Shown here piece after piece: positions 17,115-27,572 of a stretch of 64,000 nt of DNA. The stretch comes from Actinomycetospora lemnae. GTDB lineage: Bacteria; Actinomycetota; Actinomycetes; Mycobacteriales; Pseudonocardiaceae. The stretch lies in assembly GCF_028737315.1 (NCBI RefSeq), contig NZ_JAQZAO010000004.1, positions 248,001-312,000 on the forward strand. The letters run 5' to 3'. The notes beneath the pieces were generated by a model. The model saw only the letters and a program-made list of their open reading frames with translations, made no database searches and was not told the DNA's origin. Made by a program: the position numbers and the translations under genes. The stretch's first letter is position 1, and each line of letters opens with the position of its first letter.

Positions 17115-19130
17115 GTGAGCGCGCACCCCTACGGCTCCTGGCCCACCCCGATCACCTCGGAGCTCGTCGTGGCCGCCGCGGTGCGCCTCGACGACGTGCG
17201 CCCCGACGGGCGCGGGGGCGTCGTGTGGGGCGAGGGACGGGCGGCCGAGGGCGGGCGCACCCAGCTCGTCCACCGCTCCGCCGACGGGAGGATGACGGAG
17301 CTGCTCGGCGAGGGCGCCAACGCCCGCACGGCGGTCCACGAGTACGGCGGCGGCGCGTGGTGGGTGCACGAGGGTGTCGTCTGGTACGTCGACTGGGCCG
17401 ACCAGCGCCTGCGCCGCCTCGACCCCGCCGGCGAGCCCGTCGTCCTCACCCCCGAGCCCGAGGCCCCGCGCGGCGACCGCTACGCCGACGGCGACGTCGC
17501 CCCCGACGGCACGTGGCTGGTGTGCGTGCGCGAGCACCACCCGCGCGAGGGCGCCCCGGCGACGGAGGTGGTCAACGAGGTCGTCCGCCTCGACGCCCGG
17601 GCGCCGAGCGTGCCGGAGTTGCTCGTCACGGGCCCGGACTTCGTCGCCGCGCCCCGGCTGTCGCCGGACGCGACCCGCCTCGCCTGGGTGTCCTGGGACC
17701 ACCCGTCGATGCCGTGGGACGACACGGTGCTCACCGTGCGCGACCTGGCGACCGGCGCCGACACCGTGGTCGCGGGCGGGCCCGGCGAGTCGGTGGGCGA
17801 GCCCGTCTGGCAGGCAGGAGGGTCGTTGCACTTCCTCTCGGACCGCACCGGCTGGTGGAACCTCTACCGCTGGGACGGCAGCGCGGTGACCCCGCTGGTC
17901 GTCATGGACGCCGAGATCGGGCTGCCGGCCTGGCAGCTGGCCGGCGCGCGGCACGCGACGGTCGGGGACCGGGTGGTGGTCGCACGCTCATCGCAGGGGT
18001 TCGACGCGCTGGCCGTCCGGGACGCCGACGGGACGGTGACCGAGCTCGACACCCCGTTCACGGCCATCCGGTCGGTGCGCGCGGACGGCCCGGACGCCGT
18101 GGTCTGCATCGCCGGCTCGCCGACGGCCGAGCCCGGGGTCCACCGCGTCACCCTCGACGGGACCGTCACCACCCTGCGCCCGCCCCGCGACCTCGGCCTC
18201 GACCCCGCGACGATCTCGGTGCCGGAGCCGCTGACGTTCGGATCGACCGACCCGGCCGGCGCGCCGCGGGAGGCGCACGCGCTGTACTACCCGCCGGCGG
18301 GAGTCGGAGCGCAGCGGAGCTCGACCCGGGAGGCCGGCGAGGGCCCGGCGGGCGAGCGCCCGCCGCTGCTCGTCGTCATCCACGGTGGTCCGACCGGGTC
18401 GGCGACGCCGGTGCTGAGCCTCGGCCTGCAGTACTGGACCAGCCGCGGGTTCGGGGTCGTCGACGTCGACCACGGCGGCTCCACCGGCTACGGCCGCGCC
18501 TACCGCGAGCAGCTCAAGGGCGCCTGGGGGATCGTCGACGTCGCCGACTGCCTCGCCGCGGCCCGCGCGCTCGCCGACGCGGGGCGGGTCGACCCCGCCC
18601 GCCTGGCCATCCGCGGGGGCTCCGCGGGCGGCTTCACGACGCTGGCGGCGCTGGCGCGGGAGGACACCCCGTTCTCCGCGGGCGCCGACCACTTCGGGGT
18701 GGCCGACCTCGAGGCCCTCGCGCAGGAGACGCACAAGTTCGAGTCGCGCTACCTCGACGGCCTCGTCGGGCCGTACCCGCAGGCGCGCGACGTCTACGTC
18801 GAGCGCTCGCCGATCACGCACGTCGACCGGCTCGCCACGCCGCTGATCGTGCTCCAGGGCGACGAGGACACGATCGTCCCGCCGAACCAGTCGGAGATGA
18901 TCGTCGACGCCCTGCGCCGTCGGGGTGTGCCGGTGGCCTACCTGCTGTTCCCCGGCGAGCAGCACGGCTTCCGCCGGGCCGAGAACGTCCGCCGGGCGCT
19001 CGACGCGGAGCTGGCGTTCTACGCGCGGATGTTCGGTTTCGCGCTGCCGCCCGGCGAGGACATCGCGCCGGTGGAGGTCGCGGTCGGCGGATCCGGGCAG
19101 GCGAGGAGTCCGTCCGGCGGATGCGCCTGA
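17115..19130 (+). CDS. S9 family peptidase (acylaminoacyl/dipeptidyl peptidase type)
   Basis: 671-residue prolyl-oligopeptidase-fold serine peptidase. An N-terminal beta-propeller (about 1-390) is followed by an alpha/beta hydrolase domain. Oxyanion motif VVIHGGPTG (about 420), nucleophile GGSAGG (Ser about 503), Asp in QGDEDTIVP (about 583) and His in EQHGF (about 617). Cytoplasmic; no signal peptide. TACGGT seven bases before the GTG at 17115 suggests leaderless translation; GTG at 17106 is the alternative. Unusual: GAQRSST at about 398-404, just before the hydrolase domain, is encoded by a repeat element. The C-terminal 25 residues are low-complexity. Confidence 0.92.
   Translation: MSAHPYGSWPTPITSELVVAAAVRLDDVRPDGRGGVVWGEGRAAEGGRTQLVHRSADGRMTELLGEGANARTAVHEYGGGAWWVHEGVVWYVDWADQRLRRLDPAGEPVVLTPEPEAPRGDRYADGDVAPDGTWLVCVREHHPREGAPATEVVNEVVRLDARAPSVPELLVTGPDFVAAPRLSPDATRLAWVSWDHPSMPWDDTVLTVRDLATGADTVVAGGPGESVGEPVWQAGGSLHFLSDRTGWWNLYRWDGSAVTPLVVMDAEIGLPAWQLAGARHATVGDRVVVARSSQGFDALAVRDADGTVTELDTPFTAIRSVRADGPDAVVCIAGSPTAEPGVHRVTLDGTVTTLRPPRDLGLDPATISVPEPLTFGSTDPAGAPREAHALYYPPAGVGAQRSSTREAGEGPAGERPPLLVVIHGGPTGSATPVLSLGLQYWTSRGFGVVDVDHGGSTGYGRAYREQLKGAWGIVDVADCLAAARALADAGRVDPARLAIRGGSAGGFTTLAALAREDTPFSAGADHFGVADLEALAQETHKFESRYLDGLVGPYPQARDVYVERSPITHVDRLATPLIVLQGDEDTIVPPNQSEMIVDALRRRGVPVAYLLFPGEQHGFRRAENVRRALDAELAFYARMFGFALPPGEDIAPVEVAVGGSGQARSPSGGCA
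18306..18326 (+). repeat. Intragenic repeat, copy B
   Basis: GGAGCGCAGCGGAGCTCGAC and the next C match the copies at 23451 and 28712 over 19 or more bases. It is sense to the peptidase gene and read as AQRSST, in a loop between the propeller and hydrolase domains. The same peptide is read from copy C in a carboxylase. Confidence 0.8.
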
Positions 19131-19199
19131 TGCCTGCTTCCGTCCGGGGTCGGCCGGGTGCACTCTGGAACGCGTCACAGCGCGTGAGGAGGGATCGCG

Positions 19200-19595
19200 G
19201 TGGCTTCACGACTGGCCCGGCTCTTCGGGCGAGGACAGGACGACCGAGCGGCCGAGACCGCGCCGCCCGCGTACTCGGGGGTGGGCGCGCCACGGGAGTA
19301 CGCCCCACCGTCCGGGGCGCCGGGTCACGGCACCGCGCCCTACGGCCCGACGCCGATGCGCACGCCGTACGAGGAGGCGGTGCGCCGGCGGCGCGCGGCC
19401 GACCACCAGGTCGCCGAGTTCGAGCGCTTCGACGCCAAGCTCTCGGCGCAGATCCACGAGGCCACCGAGGCCGAGCGCACCGACTACGTGCGCGAGCTGC
19501 TCTCCCGCCAGCAGGCCGTCCGCGCCCGCCTCGAGGAGGCCACGCTGCGGCGCAACCGCCTGCTCGCCGCCGAGCAGGAGCAGCAGCGCCGCTGA
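19200..19595 (+). CDS. Small coiled-coil protein of unknown function
   Basis: 131 residues, not recognised. The N-terminal half is a Pro/Gly/Tyr-rich disordered stretch (PPAYSGVGAPREYAPPSG). The C-terminal half (about 60-131) is a highly charged amphipathic helix rich in Arg, Glu and Gln, ending AAEQEQQRR, which looks like a coiled coil. GTG start with GGAGGG six bases upstream. Convergent with the YbjQ-like gene at one-base spacing. Confidence 0.65.
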   Translation: MASRLARLFGRGQDDRAAETAPPAYSGVGAPREYAPPSGAPGHGTAPYGPTPMRTPYEEAVRRRRAADHQVAEFERFDAKLSAQIHEATEAERTDYVRELLSRQQAVRARLEEATLRRNRLLAAEQEQQRR

Positions 19596-19596
19596 C

Positions 19597-20031
19597 TCAC
19601 CGCTGGGTGTGCGGCACCACGTAGACCGCGGTGCCGTACGCGGCGATCTCGCTCGCGGTGTTCGCGATCTCGTTGCAGTCGAAGCGCAGCGCGAGCACCG
19701 CGTTGGCGCCGTGCGCCATCGCCTCCTCCGAGAGCCGGCCGAGCGCCTCGTGGCGGGAGTCGGAGAGCAGCTTCGACAGGCCCTTGAGCTCGCCGCCGGC
19801 CATCGCCTTGAAGCCTGCGCCCATGGTCGAGAACATGTTCCGGCTGCGGACCGTCAGCCCGAAGACCTCGCCGAACACGCGCACGACCTCGTAGCCGGGC
19901 AGGTCGTTCATCGTCGAGAGCAGGATCGGGTACCGCTGGCCCTGGAACTGGCCCTGGAACTGGCCCTGGAACTGGCCCTGGACCTGGCCCTGGACCTGCC
20001 CCGGCTGCTGGCCCTGCTGCTGCGGCTGCAC
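19597..20031 (-). CDS. YbjQ/DUF74-like protein with GQ-repeat N-terminus
   Basis: 144 residues. Residues about 35-140 match the YbjQ (UPF0145) pentameric fold: LPGYEVVRVFGEVFGLTVRS, AMAHGANAVLALRFDCNEI and AAYGTAVYVV. Function unknown; sometimes called heavy-metal-binding by family name only. The N-terminus is a low-complexity Gln/Gly tract (QGQVQGQFQGQ) from six 12-bp repeats at 19936-19998. Start GTG at 20031 lacks a clear ribosome site. Confidence 0.8.
   Translation of the reverse strand: MQPQQQGQQPGQVQGQVQGQFQGQFQGQFQGQRYPILLSTMNDLPGYEVVRVFGEVFGLTVRSRNMFSTMGAGFKAMAGGELKGLSKLLSDSRHEALGRLSEEAMAHGANAVLALRFDCNEIANTASEIAAYGTAVYVVPHTQR
19936..19998. repeat. 12-bp tandem repeat in the YbjQ-like gene
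   Basis: About four copies of CTGGCCCTGGAA followed by two of CTGGCCCTGGAC. On the coding strand these give FQGQ and VQGQ units. Such tracts are likely to vary in copy number between strains. Confidence 0.8.
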
Positions 20032-20091
20032 GGCGCGGACTGTAGCGGCCCGCGCCCGGTGGACCTGGCGTGGTCCAGGCGGCGCCGGAGC

Positions 20092-20661
20092 TCAGACGGG
20101 TGACGCCCGCAGCGCCGCCCGGGTCATGGCGACGAGCACCGGCGCGGCGACGTCACCGCGGGTGTGGCCGGCGCTGCGCGGCGTCGAGTTCATCAGCCCG
20201 AACGCGCCGTGCGCGGCGACGCGCGCGGCCTCCTCGCCCGCCGCGAGGTCGGCGCGCCGCAGGGCGTCCACCCAGATCTCCACGTAGGCCCGCTGCAGGC
20301 CGCGCACCCGGCGGCGCGAGGGGTCGGGGAGGTTCGCGAGGTCGCGGTCCTGGACGGTGATCAGCTCCGGCTGGCGCAGCGCGAAGTCGGTGTGGAAGGC
20401 GACGAGCGCGTCGAGCAGGGCCACCGGGTCGGCGTGCTCGGCCGCGAGCTCCTGCCCACCCGCGAGGAGGTGCTCGCTGATGCCGACGAGCATCTCGGCG
20501 AGCAGGCCCTCCTTCGACGGGAAGTGCCGGTACAGCGCCGGCCCGCTGACCCCGACGGCCGCACCGATCCCGTCGATGGACACGCCGTGGAAGCCGTGGC
20601 GCGCGAAGAGCCGGGCGGCCTCGGTGAGGATCTGCTCGCGGCGGGACGTGGTGACGGGCAC
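20092..20661 (-). CDS. TetR regulator, BkaR-like, of branched-chain acid catabolism
   Basis: 189-residue TetR repressor. The HTH spans about 5-50: RREQILTEAARLFARHGF, then GIGAAVGVSGPALYRHFPSKEGLL. The C-terminal domain is typical of regulators of acyl-CoA catabolism. GTG at 20661 lies seven bases after a TAGGGT box, so translation is probably leaderless; GTG at 20670 is the alternative. Divergent from a carboxylase/acyl-CoA dehydrogenase operon. The arrangement matches the mycobacterial Rv2506 (BkaR) locus with accD1, accA1 and fadE19, so derepression by a branched-chain acyl-CoA is inferred. Confidence 0.87.
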   Translation of the reverse strand: MPVTTSRREQILTEAARLFARHGFHGVSIDGIGAAVGVSGPALYRHFPSKEGLLAEMLVGISEHLLAGGQELAAEHADPVALLDALVAFHTDFALRQPELITVQDRDLANLPDPSRRRVRGLQRAYVEIWVDALRRADLAAGEEAARVAAHGAFGLMNSTPRSAGHTRGDVAAPVLVAMTRAALRASPV

Positions 20662-20668
20662 CCTCGGC

Positions 20669-20725
20669 ACCCTAACGCCCCTTGCCAGGGCGTGTGAACG
20701 GTCGCTAACGTGAACGCTCACTAAC
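20669..20725. promoter_or_regulatory. Divergent promoters with two tandem operator copies
   Basis: Two abutting 16-bp direct repeats, GTGAACGGTCGCTAAC (20694-20709) and GTGAACGCTCACTAAC (20710-20725), differ at two positions. Rightward: -35 TTGCCA (20682), 18-bp spacer, -10 TAACGT (20706-20711), overlapped by both repeats. Leftward: -35 TTCACA and -10 TAGGGT (20669-20674), 18-bp spacer. A repressor bound here would block both genes. Confidence 0.6.
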
Positions 20726-20757
20726 ACCACCCTGGCACGACGACGAGGAGGTCGAGC

Positions 20758-22340
<1,583 letters not shown>

Positions 22341-22344
<4 letters not shown>

Positions 22345-24392
22345 GCCCTGCGATGACTGCTCCGGTGTTCTCGAGTGTGCTGATCGCCAACCGCGGCGAG
22401 ATCGCCGTGCGCATCACCCGCACACTGCACGCGCGGGGCCTGCGCGCCGTCGCGGTGTACACCGACCCCGACGCGGGCGCCCCGCACGTCGCGGCCGCCG
22501 ACGTCGCCGTGCGCGTGCCCGACTACCTCGACGGCGCCGCGATCGTCGAGGCCGGCCGCGCGGCCGGCGCGCAGGCCGTGCACCCCGGCTACGGCTTCCT
22601 CGCCGAGAACGCGGCCTTCGCCCGCCGGGTCGCCGACGCCGGCCTGACCTGGATCGGCCCGCCGCCCGCGGCCATCGAGGCGATGGGCGACAAGATCCGC
22701 GCCAAGGCGACGGTCGGGCCGGCCGGGGTGCCGCTGGTGCCCGGATCCGACGGCTCGGGGCTGGACGACGCCCAGGTCGCGGCCGCCGCGCGGGAGATCG
22801 GCTTCCCGGTGCTGCTCAAGCCCAGCGCGGGCGGGGGCGGCAAGGGCATGCACGTGGTCACCCGCGACGCCGACCTCGAGGACGCGATCGCCGCGGCCCG
22901 GCGCGAGGCCCGCGGCAGCTTCGGCGACGACACGCTGCTCGTCGAGCGCTACGTCACCGACCCCCGCCACGTCGAGATCCAGGTGCTCGCCGACGCCCAC
23001 GGCACCGTCGTGCACCTCGGCGAGCGGGAGTGCTCGCTGCAGCGCCGGCACCAGAAGGTCGTCGAGGAGGCGCCCTCGGCGGTGCTCGACGGGCGGCAGC
23101 GCCACGCGATGGGCGAGGCCGCGGTCGAGGCCGCCAAGGCCTGCGGCTACGTCGGCGCGGGCACGGTCGAGTTCGTCACGAACGCCGACGCGAGCGAGTT
23201 CTTCTTCCTCGAGATGAACACCCGGCTGCAGGTCGAGCACCCGGTCACCGAGGAGGTCGTGCGCATCCGGGGGCGGCGCCTCGACCTCGTCGCCGAGCAG
23301 CTGCGCATCGCCGCCGGCGAGCCGCTGGACTACGACCAGGGCGACATCCGCATCGAGGGCCACGCCGTCGAGGTGCGGCTCTACGCCGAGGACCCGGCCC
23401 GCGGCTTCCTGCCCACCGGCGGGACGGTCCTCGACCTGGTGTGGCCCGGCGGAGACGCAGCGCAGCGGAGCTCGACCATCGACGGGGGCGCGCGGGTCGA
23501 CGCGGGCGTCGCGGTCGGCACCGAGGTCGGGTCCCGCTACGACCCGATGCTCGCCAAGATCATCACCAGCGGCCCGACGCGCGCCGCGGCGCTCGACCGC
23601 CTCGACGCCGCGCTCGCCGCCACCACCGTGCTCGGCGTGCGCACCAACCTCGCCTGGCTGCGCACGCTCCTCGCCGACGACGACGTGCGCGCCGGGCGGC
23701 TCGACACGGGGCTGATCGGCCGGCTGCCGACGCCGGCGGAGGACCTCCCCGACGACGTCCTCGCCGCCGCGGCGCTGGCCGGGCTGCTCGACCTCGCGGA
23801 TCGATCAGGCGGGGACGCCCCGTTCGACCGCATCGGCGGCTGGCGCCTCGGCGCCGACCCCGCGCCGGCGCGCTGGCGCCTCGTCCCGGCCGCCGGGGCG
23901 AGCGGCGACCCCGTCGACGTCGCCGTCGCGGGGCCGCCCACCGGCGCCACGGTCACCGTCGGAACCGAGGGCACCCCACGCCCGGTCGCCGCCCGCCGCG
24001 ACGGCGCCGAGCTGGTCCTCGTCCTCGACGGCACCACGCGCCGCTTCCGCACCGCGATGTCCGCGGGCGCCGACGGGGTCCGCTGGCTCGGCCGCGAGGG
24101 CGGCGTCTGGGCGCTGCGCGAGCAGGAGCGCCTGCGCGCCGCCCGCACCGCCACCGGCGGCGCGGACGGGCCCCTCACCGCGCCGATGCCCGGCACGGTC
24201 ACCGCCGTCGAGGTCGCCGAGGGCGACCACGTCACCGCCGGCCAGCGACTCGTCGTCGTCGAGGCCATGAAGATGGAGCACGTCGTGTCGGCGCCGACCG
24301 ACGGCGTCGTCAAGGACCTGGCCGCGAAGGCCGGCGCCGCCGTCGCCCTCGACGCACCCCTCGTCACCGTCGTGCCCGACCCGGGAGAATGA
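22341..24392 (+). CDS. Biotin-dependent acyl-CoA carboxylase alpha subunit (AccA1-like)
   Basis: Full-length biotin carboxylase plus biotin carrier, about 683 residues. [14 protein letters not shown] at the start, [39 protein letters not shown], and the C-terminal biotinyl motif VEAMKMEH (biotinylated Lys about residue 645). The BT linker region is Ala-rich. Residues about 370-378 (AAQRSST) come from a repeat element, in a loop of the carboxylase C-terminal subdomain. GTG at 22341 overlaps the previous stop; ATG at 22353 is an equally good start. Makes the holo-complex with the gene upstream. Confidence 0.93.
23451..23477 (+). repeat. Intragenic repeat, copy C
   Basis: 27 bp identical to copy D at 28712 (other strand): GGAGACGCA followed by GCGCAGCGGAGCTCGACC. 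Sense to the carboxylase gene, read as GDAAQRSST. Related carboxylases usually join the flanking segments with a much shorter loop (from family knowledge). Confidence 0.85.
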
Positions 24393-24394
24393 TC

Positions 24395-25537
24395 ATGCAG
24401 CTGTCCGACGAGCACGAGGCCCTCCGCGCCACCGTCGAGGACTTCGCGCAGAAGGAGGTCGCGCCGGTCATCGGCGACCTCTACATCCAGGAGAGGTTCC
24501 CGTACGACCTGGTCGCGTCGATGGGCGAGATGGGCCTGTTCGGCCTGCCGGTGCCCGAGGAGTACGACGGCATGGGCGGCGACTACGTCGCGCTGTGCGT
24601 CGCCCTCGAGGAGCTCGGGCGGGTCGACCAGTCGGTCGCGATCACCCTCGAGGCGGGCGTCTCGCTCGGCATCATGCCGCTGCTGCGGTTCGGGTCCGAC
24701 GAGCAGAAGCAGCGCTACCTGCCCGACCTCGCCACCGGCCGCCGGCTCGGCGCGTTCGGCCTCACCGAGGCCGGCGGCGGGTCCGACGCGGGCGCCACGC
24801 GGACCACCGCGAAGCTCGACGGCGACGGCTGGGTGATCAACGGGTCGAAGTCGTTCATCACCAACTCCGGCACCGACATCACCTCGCTGGTCACCGTCAC
24901 GGCCGTGACCGACCGCGGGGAGGACGGGAAGAAGGAGATCTCGGCGATCCTCGTCCCGTCCGGGACCGTCGGCTTCACGGTCGCCCCGAGCTACTCGAAG
25001 GTCGGCTGGAACGCCTCCGACACCCACGAGCTCGCCTTCGACGACTGCCGGGTGCCCGAGGAGAACCTCGTCGGGCAGCGGGGCCGCGGCTACGCCCAGT
25101 TCCTCTCGATCCTCGACGAGGGCCGGGTCGCGATCGCCGCGCTCTCCACCGGCGCCGCGCAGGGCTGCGTCGACGAGTCGGTGCGCTACGCCCGCGAGCG
25201 CGAGGCGTTCGGCGCCGCGATCGGGACCTACCAGGGCATCCAGTTCAAGATCGCCGAGATGGAGGCGCGCACCGTCTGCGCCCGCCTGGCGTGGCACGAC
25301 GCGGCCGCGAAGATGGCGGCCGGGCTGCCGTTCAAGAAGGAGGCGGCGGTCGCGAAGCTCGTGGGCTCCAACGCCGCGATGGACAACGCCCGCGACGCCA
25401 CCCAGATCTTCGGCGGCTACGGCTTCATGAACGAGTACCCGGTGGCCCGCCACTACCGCGACTCGAAGATCCTGGAGATCGGCGAGGGCACCAGCGAGGT
25501 CCAGAAGATCCTCATCGCCCGGCACCTGGGGCTCTGA
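24395..25537 (+). CDS. Acyl-CoA dehydrogenase (FadE19-like)
   Basis: 380-residue short/branched-chain acyl-CoA dehydrogenase. FGLTEAGGGSDAGATRTTA (about residue 125), FITNSGTDITSLVTV, REREAFGAAIGTYQGIQFKIAEM, GGYGFMNEYPVARHYRDSKILEIGEGTSEVQ with the conserved EGTSE Glu. Likely isobutyryl-, isovaleryl- or 2-methylbutyryl-CoA oxidation given the carboxylase context. ATG at 24395 has GGGAG seven bases upstream; ATG at 24389 overlaps the previous stop. The 3' end overlaps the convergent DUF2834-like gene by 26 bp. Confidence 0.92.
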   Translation: MQLSDEHEALRATVEDFAQKEVAPVIGDLYIQERFPYDLVASMGEMGLFGLPVPEEYDGMGGDYVALCVALEELGRVDQSVAITLEAGVSLGIMPLLRFGSDEQKQRYLPDLATGRRLGAFGLTEAGGGSDAGATRTTAKLDGDGWVINGSKSFITNSGTDITSLVTVTAVTDRGEDGKKEISAILVPSGTVGFTVAPSYSKVGWNASDTHELAFDDCRVPEENLVGQRGRGYAQFLSILDEGRVAIAALSTGAAQGCVDESVRYAREREAFGAAIGTYQGIQFKIAEMEARTVCARLAWHDAAAKMAAGLPFKKEAAVAKLVGSNAAMDNARDATQIFGGYGFMNEYPVARHYRDSKILEIGEGTSEVQKILIARHLGL

Positions 25538-25877
25538 GCAGTGCACGTTCCCGCAGGGCCAGGAACAGCGGGAACGTGAACGCCACGGCGACCACGAAGC
25601 TCAGGACGACGAGGAGCCCGACGACCAGGGGCCGGAAGCCGAGGCGACGGCCCTCGACGACCATCACCACGCAGGCCGCGACGGCCATGACGATGATGTC
25701 GACGGCGGCCGAGCTGCTCGCCGGGTTGGCGAACCAGCCGCCGAGGTAGTCGGTGCCACCGGCGGCGACGAACGCCAGGTTGAAGTACCAGGTCCCGACC
25801 AGGCCGACCACCGAGAGGACGGCGTAGACGGCGACGAGGACGGGGCTGCCCGTGCGGCGGGACGCGAGCGTGGTCAT
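25512..25877 (-). CDS. DUF2834-like membrane protein
   Basis: 121 residues with three membrane helices: VLVAVYAVLSVVGLVGTWYFN (about 14-34), SAAVDIIVMAVAACVVMVV and LVVGLLVVLSFVVAVAFTFPLFL. The layout and the YFNLAFVAAGG segment match DUF2834 proteins of unknown function. ATG overlaps the stop of the upstream membrane gene (ATGA), so the two are coupled. Its end overlaps a convergent gene by 26 bp. A hairpin with arms near GTTCCCGC and GCGGGAAC lies inside the overlap (about 25548-25576). Confidence 0.7.
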   Translation of the reverse strand: MTTLASRRTGSPVLVAVYAVLSVVGLVGTWYFNLAFVAAGGTDYLGGWFANPASSSAAVDIIVMAVAACVVMVVEGRRLGFRPLVVGLLVVLSFVVAVAFTFPLFLALRERALLRAPGAGR

Positions 25878-26860
25878 GACTGGGGCTCCAGGATCCGGTC
25901 GGGCGTGACGCGGGGGCGGGTGCCGCCGCGCAGGACGAGCAGGGTGGCCACGCCCGTCGCGGCCGCGAGGGCTGCGCCGGCGACGAGGGTGGTCGCGTCG
26001 GGGGCGATGATCGACTGACCGCGCAGCGCCTGCCAGGCCAGCAGCGCGGTCAGGGCGGCCCAGGCGGCCCCGGCGACGCCGACGAGCCGGGCGCGCACGG
26101 CGACGTCGCGCAGCACGGGGCGGCGGGCGGCGAGGACGAGCAGGGCCAGGGCGAGCAGCGGCAGGCCCTGCAGCGCGTGCAGTCCGACGAAGTGGGCGAT
26201 GCGCAGGTCGCCGCCGGTGGTGCTCCAGCCGACCAGCGGCAGGCCCGGCCCGCCGTCGGGCACCCCGATCGCGTGGGCGCCGGCCGTCGTCAACCGGCCG
26301 GTCTCCTGCGCCGCCGCGATCTGCGCCCCCGTCGGGCTGGTCATGAGGAAGGCGACGGCCATCCCCAGCAGCGTCACGGCGAGACCGAGGCGCACGGCCC
26401 ACGCGGTGTCGGGCGCCAGGGTCCGCTCGCGCAGCAGCAGGACGCCGATCCCGGCCGTCGCCACCCAGAGCACGACGATCGTGGTGCCCATGACCGACCA
26501 CACCGCGGTGTCCAGCGGCGTCGCGACGTTGAAGTGGCTGGCACGGCCGCGCAGCACCTGGCCGACGATGGCGACCATCTCGATCGTGCCCGCCGTCGCG
26601 ACGACGACGCCGCCGCGGCGGGCCCACCGCCGGGTGCGGGGCGTGCTGACCAGCGAGACCATCCACACGAGGGTGGCGGCGTAGAGGACGAAACTGACGG
26701 AGAACTTGAGCGGCTTGGCCCAGATCGGCTGGCCGCCCAGCAGGCGGGGGTCGAGCACGAGCCCCGCCAGGCACACGACCGCGAGCGCGGCCATGGCCAC
26801 GCCGAACACGGCGAGGGCCCGGGACTGCCGGACCATCGATCGGATAGTGACGCTGTCCAT
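25874..26860 (-). CDS. Polytopic membrane protein under MerR control
   Basis: 328 residues, eight or nine predicted helices. Not recognised as a transporter. It has a recurrent motif set: GGQPIWAKPLKFSVSF (about 41-56), GRASHFNVATPLDTAVW (about 104-120) and RIAHFVGLHALQGLPL (about 222-237). The paired His-Phe and His-Phe-x-x-x-His groups at helix ends suggest a metal or heme role (inference). TACTCT sits six bases before the ATG, fitting a leaderless transcript. Divergent from a MerR gene, with dyads over its own start. Confidence 0.65.
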   Translation of the reverse strand: MDSVTIRSMVRQSRALAVFGVAMAALAVVCLAGLVLDPRLLGGQPIWAKPLKFSVSFVLYAATLVWMVSLVSTPRTRRWARRGGVVVATAGTIEMVAIVGQVLRGRASHFNVATPLDTAVWSVMGTTIVVLWVATAGIGVLLLRERTLAPDTAWAVRLGLAVTLLGMAVAFLMTSPTGAQIAAAQETGRLTTAGAHAIGVPDGGPGLPLVGWSTTGGDLRIAHFVGLHALQGLPLLALALLVLAARRPVLRDVAVRARLVGVAGAAWAALTALLAWQALRGQSIIAPDATTLVAGAALAAATGVATLLVLRGGTRPRVTPDRILEPQS

Positions 26861-26882
26861 GTATGGAGAGTAGAGCTATCCG
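26841..26882. promoter_or_regulatory. Nested dyads between the MerR gene and the membrane operon
   Basis: Outer inverted repeat CGGATAG (26841-26847) and CTATCCG (26876-26882), 28 bp apart. Inner TCCAT-GT-ATGGA (26856-26867) covers the start codon of the membrane protein. Leftward -10 TACTCT at 26867-26872. The position is right for a MerR-type regulator acting on the divergent operon; not proven. Confidence 0.45.
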
Positions 26883-26907
26883 AGTTGGTCGTCCAGAGGG
26901 GAGAGCG

Positions 26908-27561
26908 ATGCGGATCGGGGAGCTGAGCCGCCGGACCGACGTGAGCGTCGCGTCGATCAAGTACTACCTGCGGGAGGGCCTCCTGGCGCCCGGCGAGCTG
27001 ACCAGCCCGAACCAGGCGCACTACGACGAGGCCCACGTCCGCCGGCTGCGCCTGATCCGCGCGCTCGTCGACGTCGGGGGCCTCTCGATCGCCGGCGCGC
27101 GCGACGTGCTGGCCGCCGTCGACGACGACCAGGTGTCGCTGTACGACGCGCTCGGGCGCGCCCAGGCCGCGGTGATGGCCCGGACCGAGCCCGTCGACGA
27201 CGACGCCACCGAGCGGGCCGGGAAGGCCGTCGCCGAGATGGTCGAGCGCCGGGGCTGGATCACCTCGGAGAAGAACCCGGGGTGGCGGGCCGCCGTCGAC
27301 GTGCTCGCCGCGCTCGACCGCCTCGGGGGCGAGCGGGTCGCCGGCCTGCTCGACGTCTACGCCGAGGCCATGGAGGGCGTGGCCGGGCACGAGGTCGAGG
27401 CCGTCGTCGACCGGGACGAGCGCGAGCGGTCGGTCGAGCGCGTGGTCACGGGCATCGTGCTCGGCGGCGCCCTCATCACGGCCCTGCGGGGGATGGCCGA
27501 GCAGTCGGCGTCCGCGCGGCGGTACGGAGCCGGGGCGGCGCCGGACGCCGGGGCGGTCTAG
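26908..27561 (+). CDS. MerR family transcriptional regulator
   Basis: 217 residues. The N-terminal winged helix is canonical: MRIGELSRRTDVSVASIKYY, then LREGLLAPGEL and HVRRLRLIRALVDVGGLSI, residues 1-65. A long C-terminal domain (about 75-217) has no Cys cluster, so a metal or redox MerR is unlikely; a ligand such as a small organic molecule is more probable. Strong site GAGGGGAGAG before the ATG. Divergent from the membrane protein pair, its likely target. Confidence 0.87.
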   Translation: MRIGELSRRTDVSVASIKYYLREGLLAPGELTSPNQAHYDEAHVRRLRLIRALVDVGGLSIAGARDVLAAVDDDQVSLYDALGRAQAAVMARTEPVDDDATERAGKAVAEMVERRGWITSEKNPGWRAAVDVLAALDRLGGERVAGLLDVYAEAMEGVAGHEVEAVVDRDERERSVERVVTGIVLGGALITALRGMAEQSASARRYGAGAAPDAGAV

Positions 27562-27572
27562 CGTCGCAGATC

